Shown piece by piece: positions 8,795-16,342 of a stretch of DNA of 64,000 nt (its first letter is position 1; each line of letters starts with the position of its first letter). A program made the position numbers and the translations under genes. The DNA is from Sphingomonas sp. BK235 (lineage in GTDB: Bacteria > Pseudomonadota > Alphaproteobacteria > Sphingomonadales > Sphingomonadaceae), in the NCBI RefSeq assembly GCF_004345855.1, contig NZ_SLXN01000002.1, positions 62,001 to 126,000 on the forward strand. The letters run 5' to 3'. Under the pieces are notes generated by a model. The model searched no databases. It had not been told where the DNA came from and was given only the letters and a program-made list of their open reading frames with translations.

Positions 8795-9939
8795 GCGCCG
8801 CCCCGCGCTTCGCCTTCACGGTCCACGCCACCGACGGCGCCGCGCGCACCGGCACGATCCGGATGGAGCGCGGCGACATTCGCACCCCCGCGTTCATGCC
8901 GGTCGGCACCGCCGCGACGGTGAAGGCGATGAAGCCCGCCGACGTCGAGCGCGCCGGCGCCGACATCATCCTCGGCAACACCTATCACCTCATGCTCCGC
9001 CCCGGCGCCGAGCGGGTGGCGCGGCTCGGCGGGCTCCACGCCTTCATGGGCTGGGAGCGGCCGATCCTGACCGACTCGGGCGGCTATCAGGTGATGAGCC
9101 TGAGCGAGCTGACCAAGCGCTCGGAGGAGGGCGTCGCCTTCGCCTCGCACCTCGACGGTACGCGCCACCTGATCACGCCCGAGCGCTCGATCGAGATCCA
9201 GCGGCTGCTCGGCTCGAACATCGTGATGGCGTTCGACGAGCTGGTCCCCACCACATCGACGCGCGAGGTGCAGGCCGCGGCGATGGAGCGATCGATGCGC
9301 TGGGCCCAGCGCAGCCGCGCCGCCTTCGACGGCGGCGGCGCGCATGCCGAGCACAATGCGATCTTCGGCATTCAGCAGGGCGCGCTCGATCAGGCGCTGC
9401 GCCGCGCCTCGGCCGACGCGCTGGTCGACATCGGCTTCGACGGCTATGCGATCGGCGGACTCGCGGTCGGCGAGGGACAGGAAGCGATGTTCGGCTGCCT
9501 CGACTATGCACCGGCGCAGCTTCCCGTCGACAAGCCGCGCTACCTGATGGGCGTGGGCAAGCCCGACGACATCGTCGGCGCGGTCGAGCGCGGGGTCGAC
9601 ATGTTCGACTGCGTGATGCCGACCCGCTCGGGGCGCACCGGCCAGGCGTTCACGCGCGACGGCCCGATCAACATCCGCAACGCGCGCTTCAACGAGGACC
9701 AGGCGCCGCTCGACCCCGACTGCGGCTGCGCGGTGTGCGCGACATGGACCCGCGCCTATCTCCACCATCTGGTGCGCAGCGGCGAGATCCTCGGCGCGAT
9801 GCTGATGACCGAACATAATATCGCCTTCTACGAGGCGTTGATGGCGGACCTGCGCGCGGCGATCGCGCAGGGCGTGCTGGCGACGTTCGCCAACGCGTTC
9901 CGCGCGCGTTATGGCGCGGGCAAAGGAGAGACCCGATGA
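8791..9939 (+). CDS. tgt: Queuine tRNA-ribosyltransferase (tRNA-guanine transglycosylase)
   Basis: Full-length, 382 residues. Exchanges guanine-34 for preQ1 in tRNAs with GUN anticodons. Family hallmarks are '[16 protein letters not shown]', '[12 protein letters not shown]', '[13 protein letters not shown]' (catalytic Asp), '[13 protein letters not shown]', '[10 protein letters not shown]', '[13 protein letters not shown]' and the zinc site 'CGCAVC' followed by 'YLHHL'. The ATG overlaps the upstream EF-hand stop, and its own stop overlaps the next small gene. Confidence 0.98.
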   Translation: MSAAPRFAFTVHATDGAARTGTIRMERGDIRTPAFMPVGTAATVKAMKPADVERAGADIILGNTYHLMLRPGAERVARLGGLHAFMGWERPILTDSGGYQVMSLSELTKRSEEGVAFASHLDGTRHLITPERSIEIQRLLGSNIVMAFDELVPTTSTREVQAAAMERSMRWAQRSRAAFDGGGAHAEHNAIFGIQQGALDQALRRASADALVDIGFDGYAIGGLAVGEGQEAMFGCLDYAPAQLPVDKPRYLMGVGKPDDIVGAVERGVDMFDCVMPTRSGRTGQAFTRDGPINIRNARFNEDQAPLDPDCGCAVCATWTRAYLHHLVRSGEILGAMLMTEHNIAFYEALMADLRAAIAQGVLATFANAFRARYGAGKGETR

Positions 9940-10133
9940 GCGACCAACCCAACGAGATTCTCGCCGAAGTGGCCGCCGCCAAGGCGCACGAGGAAGCCGG
10001 CGCGGGCAAGGCGGCGCAGAAGAGCCGCGACCGCCGCTGGCAGGGCGGCAAGACGTGGCTGGCGGCGGGGATCGGCTCGGCCGCGGTGGCGGCGGCGGTG
10101 CTGTTCGCCAACGCGCGGCGCGACGAGAAATAG
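9936..10133 (+). CDS. Small single-pass membrane protein, unknown
   Basis: 65 residues beginning [21 protein letters not shown] charged N-terminal half is followed by one hydrophobic helix (about 43-57, [18 protein letters not shown]) and a short charged tail (ANARRDEK). It overlaps tgt by four bases (ATGA), so it is probably co-translated. No family was recognised. Composition and coupling support a real gene. Confidence 0.65.
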   Translation: MSDQPNEILAEVAAAKAHEEAGAGKAAQKSRDRRWQGGKTWLAAGIGSAAVAAAVLFANARRDEK

Positions 10134-10215
10134 CGACCGGCCTTAGGAGGCGGAAACGCGCCTAGCGCCCCCGCAGCTCACTTCGCGCGAGACGAGCGAC
10201 GGCGGTCGACCTCTC

Positions 10216-10317
10216 ACCGTCATGCCGGACTTGATCCGGCATCCATCGCTCCGCACTCCCGGCTCGCGATGCTTCTGCGGAGACATGGATCCCGGCTCAA
10301 GGCCGGGATGACGGGTG
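10216..10317. repeat. Dispersed palindromic repeat, type A, copy 1
   Basis: A non-coding element built from two small palindromes, 'ccggacttgatccgg' and 'cccggctcaaggccggg', flanked by accgtcat at one end and atgacgggt at the other, so the whole unit is an inverted repeat. The same design occurs at 12646-12749 and, more diverged, at 53936-54035. Confidence 0.7.
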
Positions 10318-10406
10318 ACGAACGCACTGGTCGCTCGAGTCGTGCGGCGGAGGGCGACCGAGCACCTCCGCCGATCAACGCAGGCGCGATGAGGGCGGCG
10401 GCGCCG

Positions 10407-11126
10407 CTACAGCTTCATGCCCCGCAGCACCGGCTCGATCACCGTGGCCATCGCGTCATAGCCCCGCTCGGTCGGGTGAACGCCGTCATAGGCCAGCCCC
10501 GCGCGCATCCCGCCTGCCGCATCCGCCAGCACGGGCGTGTAATCGACGAAGCGCGCGCCCAGCCGCGGCGCGGCCTCGCGGGCCCAGGCGTTGAACGCGC
10601 GGATCGGCGCCACCGTCTCCAGCCCCGGCCGCCATGGGAAGTTCGCCGCGGGCGGGATCGAGCCGAGCAGCACCTCGATACGATTGGCGCGCGCTAGCTG
10701 GATCATCGCGGTGACGTTGTCGCGCGTCTGCTGCGGCGTCATCGGCCCGGTGTTGCCCGCGATGTCGTTGGTGCCCGCCATCAGGTGGAGCGCGCGCGGG
10801 CGCAGCGCGACCACGTCGGCCATCATGCGCAGCACCATCTGCGGCGTGGTCTGCCCGCCGATGCCGCGGTTCACGCGCCCCGGCGTGAAGAAGCCCGGCC
10901 GCTTGCTGCTCCAGCCCTCGGTGATCGAGTCGCCGAGGAAGACGATGCCGGTCTTCGCGCGCGCGTCGATCAGCCGGCGGTTGTCCGCGGCGTAGCGGCC
11001 GAGCCACGGCCAGTCCTCGTGGAGCCGGCGCTCGGCGGCCTCGTCCGCCGCGGCGGCGGGGGCGGCGAGCGCCCCGGCGGCGATCCCGCCAGCGACTCCC
11101 AGCAGCGCGGAACGTCGATCGATCAC
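10407..11126 (-). CDS. SGNH/GDSL-type hydrolase, Tat-exported esterase
   Basis: A 239-residue hydrolase. The N-terminus 'DRRSALLGVAGGIAAGALA' is a twin-arginine-like leader. SGNH blocks: I 'FLGDSITEGW' (Ser nucleophile), II 'NRGIGGQTT', III 'LMAGTNDIAG' and V 'DGVHPTERGY' (Asp-His). Such enzymes deacetylate polysaccharides or lipids. The GTG start at 11126 overlaps the upstream carboxylesterase stop (GTGA), so it is chosen over ATG 11147. The operon position suggests removal of acyl groups from the glycan attacked by the neighbouring enzymes. Confidence 0.88.
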   Translation of the reverse strand: MIDRRSALLGVAGGIAAGALAAPAAAADEAAERRLHEDWPWLGRYAADNRRLIDARAKTGIVFLGDSITEGWSSKRPGFFTPGRVNRGIGGQTTPQMVLRMMADVVALRPRALHLMAGTNDIAGNTGPMTPQQTRDNVTAMIQLARANRIEVLLGSIPPAANFPWRPGLETVAPIRAFNAWAREAAPRLGARFVDYTPVLADAAGGMRAGLAYDGVHPTERGYDAMATVIEPVLRGMKL

Positions 11127-12862
11127 AGCGAGTCTCCCCAGCGGCATATGTCCTCGGCGGGCGGCGTCGCGGCGCGTGCGCCCGCGGCATCGAGCGCCAG
11201 ATAGGTCTGCGCCGCGTCGGCCGCGGGCCAGCCTGGCAGGTCGGCGCCGTTCGGGTCGCCCGTCTTCACGAAATTGGCCCAATAGTCGATGAGGTGAAGC
11301 CGGCCGAGCGGCTGGTCGGCGTAGATGAACGGGATCTCGAGCGCGTGGCGGGTCGGCGCGCCGGTGGCGCTGCCGTCGAACAGGTAGCGCCACACCTTGC
11401 CGCCGCGCTCCCGCATCGTCGCGGCGAAGCGCTGCGCCGGGCAGCGGAAGGTCGCGTCGGTGGCGATGCGCTGGTCGCGCGTGCCGTCGCGATCGGCCGG
11501 GTCGGCGCGCGGCTCGGGCTGGTCGAGCCGGTAGAAGCGCCGCGCCTCCGCCTCGTGGCCGGGATAGCTCAGCGCGACGAAGGCGTCGCGGCGGGTGTGC
11601 CCGCCGGGCAGGTCGAGCTCGATCCGGTTGGTGCCGATCAGCACATCGACGCCCGGCGCCGCGGCGAGCAACCGGTCGGGCGCCTCGGGGAAGACGGTGC
11701 CGTCGACGGTGGTGCGCAGCCAGCGATAGCTGTCGTCGGTGAGCAATTGGTCGTGCGTCGTCTCGCCCGCGACGAGCAGCGGCCAGGCCGCGACCGAGCG
11801 CATCGCGGCCGCGTCACCGCGCGCGCCGAGCGCGTCGTCGACCTGATCGCCGAGCCGCAGCGCCTCCTCGCGCGAGCGCCACGGCAAGCCGAAGCCCGGC
11901 GTGCCGCTCTCCATGATGGCGCGGTGGAACAGCCCGCGTGCGCCGGGCGCGGCGACGAGCAGCCCGACGTTCTGCGCGCCCGCGCTCTCGCCCGCGATCG
12001 TCACGCGCTCGGGGTCGCCGCCGAAGCGCGCGATATTCTCGCGGACCCAGCGCAGCGCCGCGATCTGGTCCTGCGTCGCGAGGTTGCCGCCGCCAGCGCT
12101 ACGGTGGTGGAGGAAGCCGAGCGCACCGAGCCGGTAGCGCACGCCGACCATGACGATGCCGCGCGCGACGATCGGCGACTCGGCCATGTCGCCGGGCGAG
12201 CCGGCGTAATTGGCGCCGCCGTGGATCCAGACGAGGACAGGGCGACGGCCGGTGAGCGACTCGGTGCCGACGTCGAGCGTCAGGCAGTCCTCCGACTGGT
12301 GGAGGTGATCGGCGCGGTTCCAGCTGTAGTCCTGCTGGGTGCAGGCGGGGGCCGGCGCCGCGGCGTCGCGGATGCCCGGCCAGCGCGCGGGCGGCGCCGG
12401 TGGGGCGAAACGGCGCGGGCCGAGCGGCGGCGCGGCATAGGGGAGACCGCGGAAGACGAGGTGTCCGCCAGCGTTGGTGCCGCGCACGTTGCCCAGGCTG
12501 GTGCGCGCAACGGGGGCGGCGCTGCCCGCGTGCTCCTGCGGACGCAGGAACCCAGGGTCACGCGCGCCGGCGTTCGCGGCGCTGGGTTCCTGCGTGCGCA
12601 GGAACACAATGTCTGTGGCGGATGGCAAAGCGCGCCCGACCCCCACCTCCGTCATCCCGGACTTGGTCCGGGATCCACCGTTCCGCACATCCGCGGCTCG
12701 GTAGGTACGCGGTGACGTGGATCCCGGAACAAGTCCGGGATGACGGAGGGTCAAGGAGGCCCGCCCTTTGGCTAGTCCGCGGACGTCGAGGTCGGCCGCT
12801 CCCGTCGCGGCAGCCGCCGCCATCCCCACCAGCGCCAGCGCGGCGAGCAGCGCGTGCCTCAC
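11123..12862 (-). CDS. Type B carboxylesterase carrying an in-frame repeat insertion
   Basis: A 579-residue alpha/beta hydrolase. Residues 1-24 are a signal peptide (HALLAALALVGMAAAAATG). Family sequence resumes at about residue 117 (ARTSLGNVRGTNAGGHL...FRGLPYA). Later motifs are 'SEDCLTLDV', the oxyanion hole 'WIHGGAN' and the nucleophile elbow 'GESAGA' with Ser293. Residues about 34-115 have no place in the family: they are the translation of two palindromic repeats (12646-12749 and 12527-12610), yielding strings such as HPGLVPGST and FLRTQEP. The GTG start overlaps the GH2 stop (GTGA). The substrate is probably an acyl or feruloyl ester on polysaccharide, by context only. Whether the insertion is tolerated or has silenced the enzyme cannot be told. 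Confidence 0.85.
   Translation of the reverse strand: MRHALLAALALVGMAAAAATGAADLDVRGLAKGRASLTLRHPGLVPGSTSPRTYRAADVRNGGSRTKSGMTEVGVGRALPSATDIVFLRTQEPSAANAGARDPGFLRPQEHAGSAAPVARTSLGNVRGTNAGGHLVFRGLPYAAPPLGPRRFAPPAPPARWPGIRDAAAPAPACTQQDYSWNRADHLHQSEDCLTLDVGTESLTGRRPVLVWIHGGANYAGSPGDMAESPIVARGIVMVGVRYRLGALGFLHHRSAGGGNLATQDQIAALRWVRENIARFGGDPERVTIAGESAGAQNVGLLVAAPGARGLFHRAIMESGTPGFGLPWRSREEALRLGDQVDDALGARGDAAAMRSVAAWPLLVAGETTHDQLLTDDSYRWLRTTVDGTVFPEAPDRLLAAAPGVDVLIGTNRIELDLPGGHTRRDAFVALSYPGHEAEARRFYRLDQPEPRADPADRDGTRDQRIATDATFRCPAQRFAATMRERGGKVWRYLFDGSATGAPTRHALEIPFIYADQPLGRLHLIDYWANFVKTGDPNGADLPGWPAADAAQTYLALDAAGARAATPPAEDICRWGDSL
12527..12610. repeat. Type B palindromic repeat, copy 2, inside the carboxylesterase gene
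   Basis: Shares the core 'gtgctcctgcggacgcagg' with the other type B copies. It forms a long imperfect inverted repeat ending in 'gggttcctgcgtgcgcagg'. It is read in frame as about residues 85-112 of the esterase. Confidence 0.75.
12646..12749. repeat. Type A palindromic repeat, copy 2, inside the carboxylesterase gene
   Basis: A perfect 20-bp inverted repeat (12646-12665 with 12730-12749) encloses two smaller palindromes. It is translated without a stop as about residues 38-73 of the esterase. The layout equals copy 1 at 10216-10317. Confidence 0.8.
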
Positions 12863-15800
12863 TTCACCGCCACCTTGCTCTCGCGGACGTTCCAGCCCGC
12901 CAGCGTCACCGCCGCCGCGATCGCCTCATTCGCGGGATAGCGGATCGCGATCACCTTCTTCTCGCCCGGCAGCAGCGCGACGTAATTGTCGTCGTAATAG
13001 GCCGGCAGCACGCGCTTGCCCGCGGCATCGACCAGCGTGAGCTTGGCGTTGAGCGCGGGCACGGCACCGTCGTTGCTCAGCGTCACGCGCACGATGCGGT
13101 CCTCGCCCTCCGCCGCACTCTCTACCGACGTCCCCAGCGCGACCGGCGCGAGATCGTTGAGCGCGCGATAGGCGCCCTCGTCGCGGCCGCGCCAGTAGAA
13201 GTTCTCCGACACCATCTTCCCCGCGGTGTCGCTCAGCACCAGCTTCACCAGCACCATCGGATGCTCGGCGAACAGTCGGTCGAGCGGCACCGCCGCCAGC
13301 GTCGTCGCGGCGTTGGCCGCGGCGTCGAGACGATCCTCGCGCGCGAACAGCTCGCGATTGTCCAGCCCGACGACGCGCACGCGCGCGGTCAGCCCCGGCG
13401 CGGCGGCCTGCGTCGTGTTGAGCACCACCAGCTCGTTGCCCGGCAGGTTGAGCTGGACGTGGAGCGGCTCGGTCGCCTTCTTCGCGCCATAGTAAGCCGC
13501 GTGCGTGTCATAGTCCCAGGAGTAGATCTGCCACGCGTTGGACGGCCAGGCGGGGTGCGTCATCCACAGCAGTCGCCCCGAGTTCTTGGTCCAGAGATGG
13601 CCGAGGAAGCCCTCAAACATCGCCTTGTGCGTCTCCAGATTCATCATCTGCGCCTTGCGCTCGAAGTCGGCGAAGCTGGTGCCCGCGCCGAACATCCGTT
13701 CGAGCGTCGCGGTGAAGGTCTTGGTGTCGCCGTTCCCGCTGACGTGCCAGTCGTGATAGGCGAGCACGTCGCCGAGCGGCCAGCGGTCGGCGGCGGGCAC
13801 GTAGCTGGCGATCGACTCCGCGGTGGACAGCGACGGCGTCCCGGTCTCGACCGAGAAGCCGGTGGCGAGATCGGTGAAATAGCCGACCGGCGAGCGGTAA
13901 TTGTACGGCCCCGAGCCCTGCAGGTTGACCACGTTCGAGCTGCCGGTGAACCAGCGCGTGCCGTCCAGCTCGAACACCGCCTGGTCGAGCCCCTCGTTGA
14001 GCGTGGGATAGGGCACGCCCTCGTTGCGCCCGAACCACAGCACGATCGAGGGATGGTTGCGGTAGCGCGCGATCGTGTCGCGCGCGTTGGCGAGGAACAG
14101 CGAGGGGTCGTCGGGCTCGACCTGGAAGTTCTGCGTCGACTGCCAGAAATCGTTGAGCACCATCATGCCGTTCTCGTCGGCGAGATCGAAGAACTCCTCC
14201 TCGTCGTTGTTGCCCATCCAGTTGCGGATGACGTTCATGTGCGCCTCGCGCTGGAGCCGGAAGAAGGGCTTGAGCCAGTCGTAGCTCACGCGCTTCATCG
14301 CGTCGTCCATCCCCCAATTGCCGCCGCGCGCGGCGATGCGCACGCCGTTGACGCGCAGCGTGAGGTGCGGCTCGGGCAGGGTCTCGGCGATCGGCGTCAC
14401 CGCCTTCGAGTTCGCGCCCGCGGCGGTGAGCGACTCGGCCCAGCCGCGCGGCGACTCCTTGATCGCGGCGTGGCGCACGTCGATCAGCTTGGTGCCCGCG
14501 AGCGCGCCGTCGGTGGTCTGGACGTTGACGCGGCGGAGCGCCCCGGCGGGATCGAACAGCGACAGGTCGTAGCTCACCTCGCGGATGCCGAAGCGGCCCT
14601 GGCGCAGGTCGGACACGCCCGCGGCATCGCTCACCTGATAGGTAACGTCGTAGAGGTGCGGTTCGCCATAGCCGTTGGGCCACCACAGCTGTGGGTCGGC
14701 GACGCGCAGCTGCGGGAAGTCGCGCGGGGTGAAGGCGACCTCGCTGTGCCCCGGCGCGGCGGTGACCTGCCGCTCGACCGTGACACCGCCGAAGGCGACG
14801 CGCACCGTCACGGGCGCGGCCGCGCCGGCATTGTCGAGCGGCACGGTGACATAGACGTCCGCGCTGTCGGTACGCGGCAGCGGCAGGTCGGTGACGACGT
14901 GCGGGTCGCCGATCTTGACCGCGCCGGTCGCGACCAGCTCGACCGGGCGCCAGAGGCCGGTGTTGCGGTCGCGGATGCCGGGGATCCAGTCCCAGCCCTC
15001 GGTGGCGACGAAGGTGGGGCCGTCGATGGCGAGCTGGCCGCCGTTCTCGCCGACGCCCGCGGCGACCGACTGCTCGTGCGGGATGCCGGGGTGCGGCGGC
15101 GGCGAGACGCGCACCGCCACGACATTCTCGCCCGCCACCGGCGTATAGGCGAACTGGCCGCGGATGAACGCGCCGCGCGTGCTGCCGAGCCGCTCGCCGT
15201 TCACCCACACCTCGGAGGCATAGTTGATGCCGCCGAAGACGAGCGTCAGCCGCTTGCCCGCCGCCTCGGTCGGGACCGTGAAGCGCGTGCGGTACCAATA
15301 GTCCTGCCGGGCGAGCCGCTCGGGAATCTGGAGGTTGTTCAGCCCGTAATAGGGGTCCGGGTAGACGCCGCGGTCGACCAGCGTCTGGAGCACGGTGCCG
15401 GGCACGGTCGCGGCGCGCCACGCGTCACCCTTGACGGCGCCGGGGCGCGACAGCGCGGCGCCGTCACCGGCGACCTCGGGCGCAGCGGCGAGCTGCCAGC
15501 CGTTGAGCTGCCAATGGCCCGGCGCGGTCGGCTGCACCACCGCCCGCTGCGGCACCGGCTTGGCGACGGGCTTGGTCGTCGCGTCGGCGCGCGACCTGGG
15601 GAGCGTCCAGGCGTCCTGCTGGACGGTGAGTCCGATATTGGCGGTCTTCTGGAACGGCCAGCCGACGCCGATCTCGGTCATCTGCACCGTGTCGAAGTCG
15701 GGGCGCGCGCGCGCCGCGGCGGCGAGCGCGGGCGCGTCGGTCGCGCCACTCTCCGCTGTCGCACCGACGAGCTGGCCGCCGAAATGTGCCGCGCCGGGCG

Positions 15801-16308
15801 GCGCGATCGCGATCACGGGCGTCACCGCGGTCGCGCGCGCCGCACCACCGCCGACGCGGCGCCCGTCGACATAGAGCGTCGCGCGCGCGCCGTCCGAGAC
15901 CGCCGCGACATGGACCCACGTGCCGGGCCTCAGCGCCGGCCCGCGGACCGTCGCCGCGCCGTCGCGCAGCACCAGCCGGCCACCGTCGAGCAGCAGCGCG
16001 CGCTGCGTCGGCGCGGCGCCGAGCAGCAGCGCGCGCTGCGTCGGCGCGGCGCCGAGCGCGATCAGCGTGACCGCGCCGTCCTGCACCGAGTCGGGGCGGA
16101 CCCAGGCGCTCAGCGTGTAGGGCGCACCCGCCGCCGCCAGCGCGTCGGCACGCGCGAGCGGGCGCTCGATCCCGATCCCGCCGGCGAGGCTCCGCACGTT
16201 ATACGGTCCGCCGTTGCCCGGCACGTCGGCGCGCGCCGCGACCCCGGCGCCGAGCGCCAGTCCGGTCCCCGCCAGCAGCCATGCCGCGCGCTTCATGCTC
16301 GCCCCCAT
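12859..16308 (-). CDS. Glycoside hydrolase family 2 protein with N-terminal LamG-like domain
   Basis: A 1149-residue secreted enzyme with an N-terminal signal peptide (KRAAWLLAGTGLALGAGVAA). Residues about 30-230 look like a concanavalin/LamG sandwich (APYTLSAWVRPDS, WVHVAAVSDGARATLYVDG). Then come a GH2 sugar-binding domain (YWYRTRFTVP, VWVNGERLGSTRGAF), an immunoglobulin-like domain and the TIM barrel (NVIRNWMGNNDEEEFFDLAD, 'IVLWFGRNEGVPYP' with the acid/base Glu, 'FSVETGTPSL' with the probable nucleophile Glu). The barrel resembles the exo-glucosaminidase/mannosidase-like branch of GH2, so the true substrate is uncertain. An exact 33-bp tandem duplication sits in the LamG part. The start may be ATG 16308 or ATG 16296; an AAGAGAGA stretch favours the first. 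Confidence 0.88.
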   Translation of the reverse strand: MGASMKRAAWLLAGTGLALGAGVAARADVPGNGGPYNVRSLAGGIGIERPLARADALAAAGAPYTLSAWVRPDSVQDGAVTLIALGAAPTQRALLLGAAPTQRALLLDGGRLVLRDGAATVRGPALRPGTWVHVAAVSDGARATLYVDGRRVGGGAARATAVTPVIAIAPPGAAHFGGQLVGATAESGATDAPALAAAARARPDFDTVQMTEIGVGWPFQKTANIGLTVQQDAWTLPRSRADATTKPVAKPVPQRAVVQPTAPGHWQLNGWQLAAAPEVAGDGAALSRPGAVKGDAWRAATVPGTVLQTLVDRGVYPDPYYGLNNLQIPERLARQDYWYRTRFTVPTEAAGKRLTLVFGGINYASEVWVNGERLGSTRGAFIRGQFAYTPVAGENVVAVRVSPPPHPGIPHEQSVAAGVGENGGQLAIDGPTFVATEGWDWIPGIRDRNTGLWRPVELVATGAVKIGDPHVVTDLPLPRTDSADVYVTVPLDNAGAAAPVTVRVAFGGVTVERQVTAAPGHSEVAFTPRDFPQLRVADPQLWWPNGYGEPHLYDVTYQVSDAAGVSDLRQGRFGIREVSYDLSLFDPAGALRRVNVQTTDGALAGTKLIDVRHAAIKESPRGWAESLTAAGANSKAVTPIAETLPEPHLTLRVNGVRIAARGGNWGMDDAMKRVSYDWLKPFFRLQREAHMNVIRNWMGNNDEEEFFDLADENGMMVLNDFWQSTQNFQVEPDDPSLFLANARDTIARYRNHPSIVLWFGRNEGVPYPTLNEGLDQAVFELDGTRWFTGSSNVVNLQGSGPYNYRSPVGYFTDLATGFSVETGTPSLSTAESIASYVPAADRWPLGDVLAYHDWHVSGNGDTKTFTATLERMFGAGTSFADFERKAQMMNLETHKAMFEGFLGHLWTKNSGRLLWMTHPAWPSNAWQIYSWDYDTHAAYYGAKKATEPLHVQLNLPGNELVVLNTTQAAAPGLTARVRVVGLDNRELFAREDRLDAAANAATTLAAVPLDRLFAEHPMVLVKLVLSDTAGKMVSENFYWRGRDEGAYRALNDLAPVALGTSVESAAEGEDRIVRVTLSNDGAVPALNAKLTLVDAAGKRVLPAYYDDNYVALLPGEKKVIAIRYPANEAIAAAVTLAGWNVRESKVAVK
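15988..16053. repeat. Exact 33-bp tandem duplication inside the GH2 gene
   Basis: Two identical 33-base units (15988-16020 and 16021-16053) encode LGAAPTQRALL twice in frame, adding 11 residues to the LamG-like domain. The units are identical at every base, which implies a recent slippage or an expandable tract. Confidence 0.9.
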
Positions 16309-16342
16309 CGTCTCTCTTCCCGGTTGGCGCCGCGGCGCGCTG

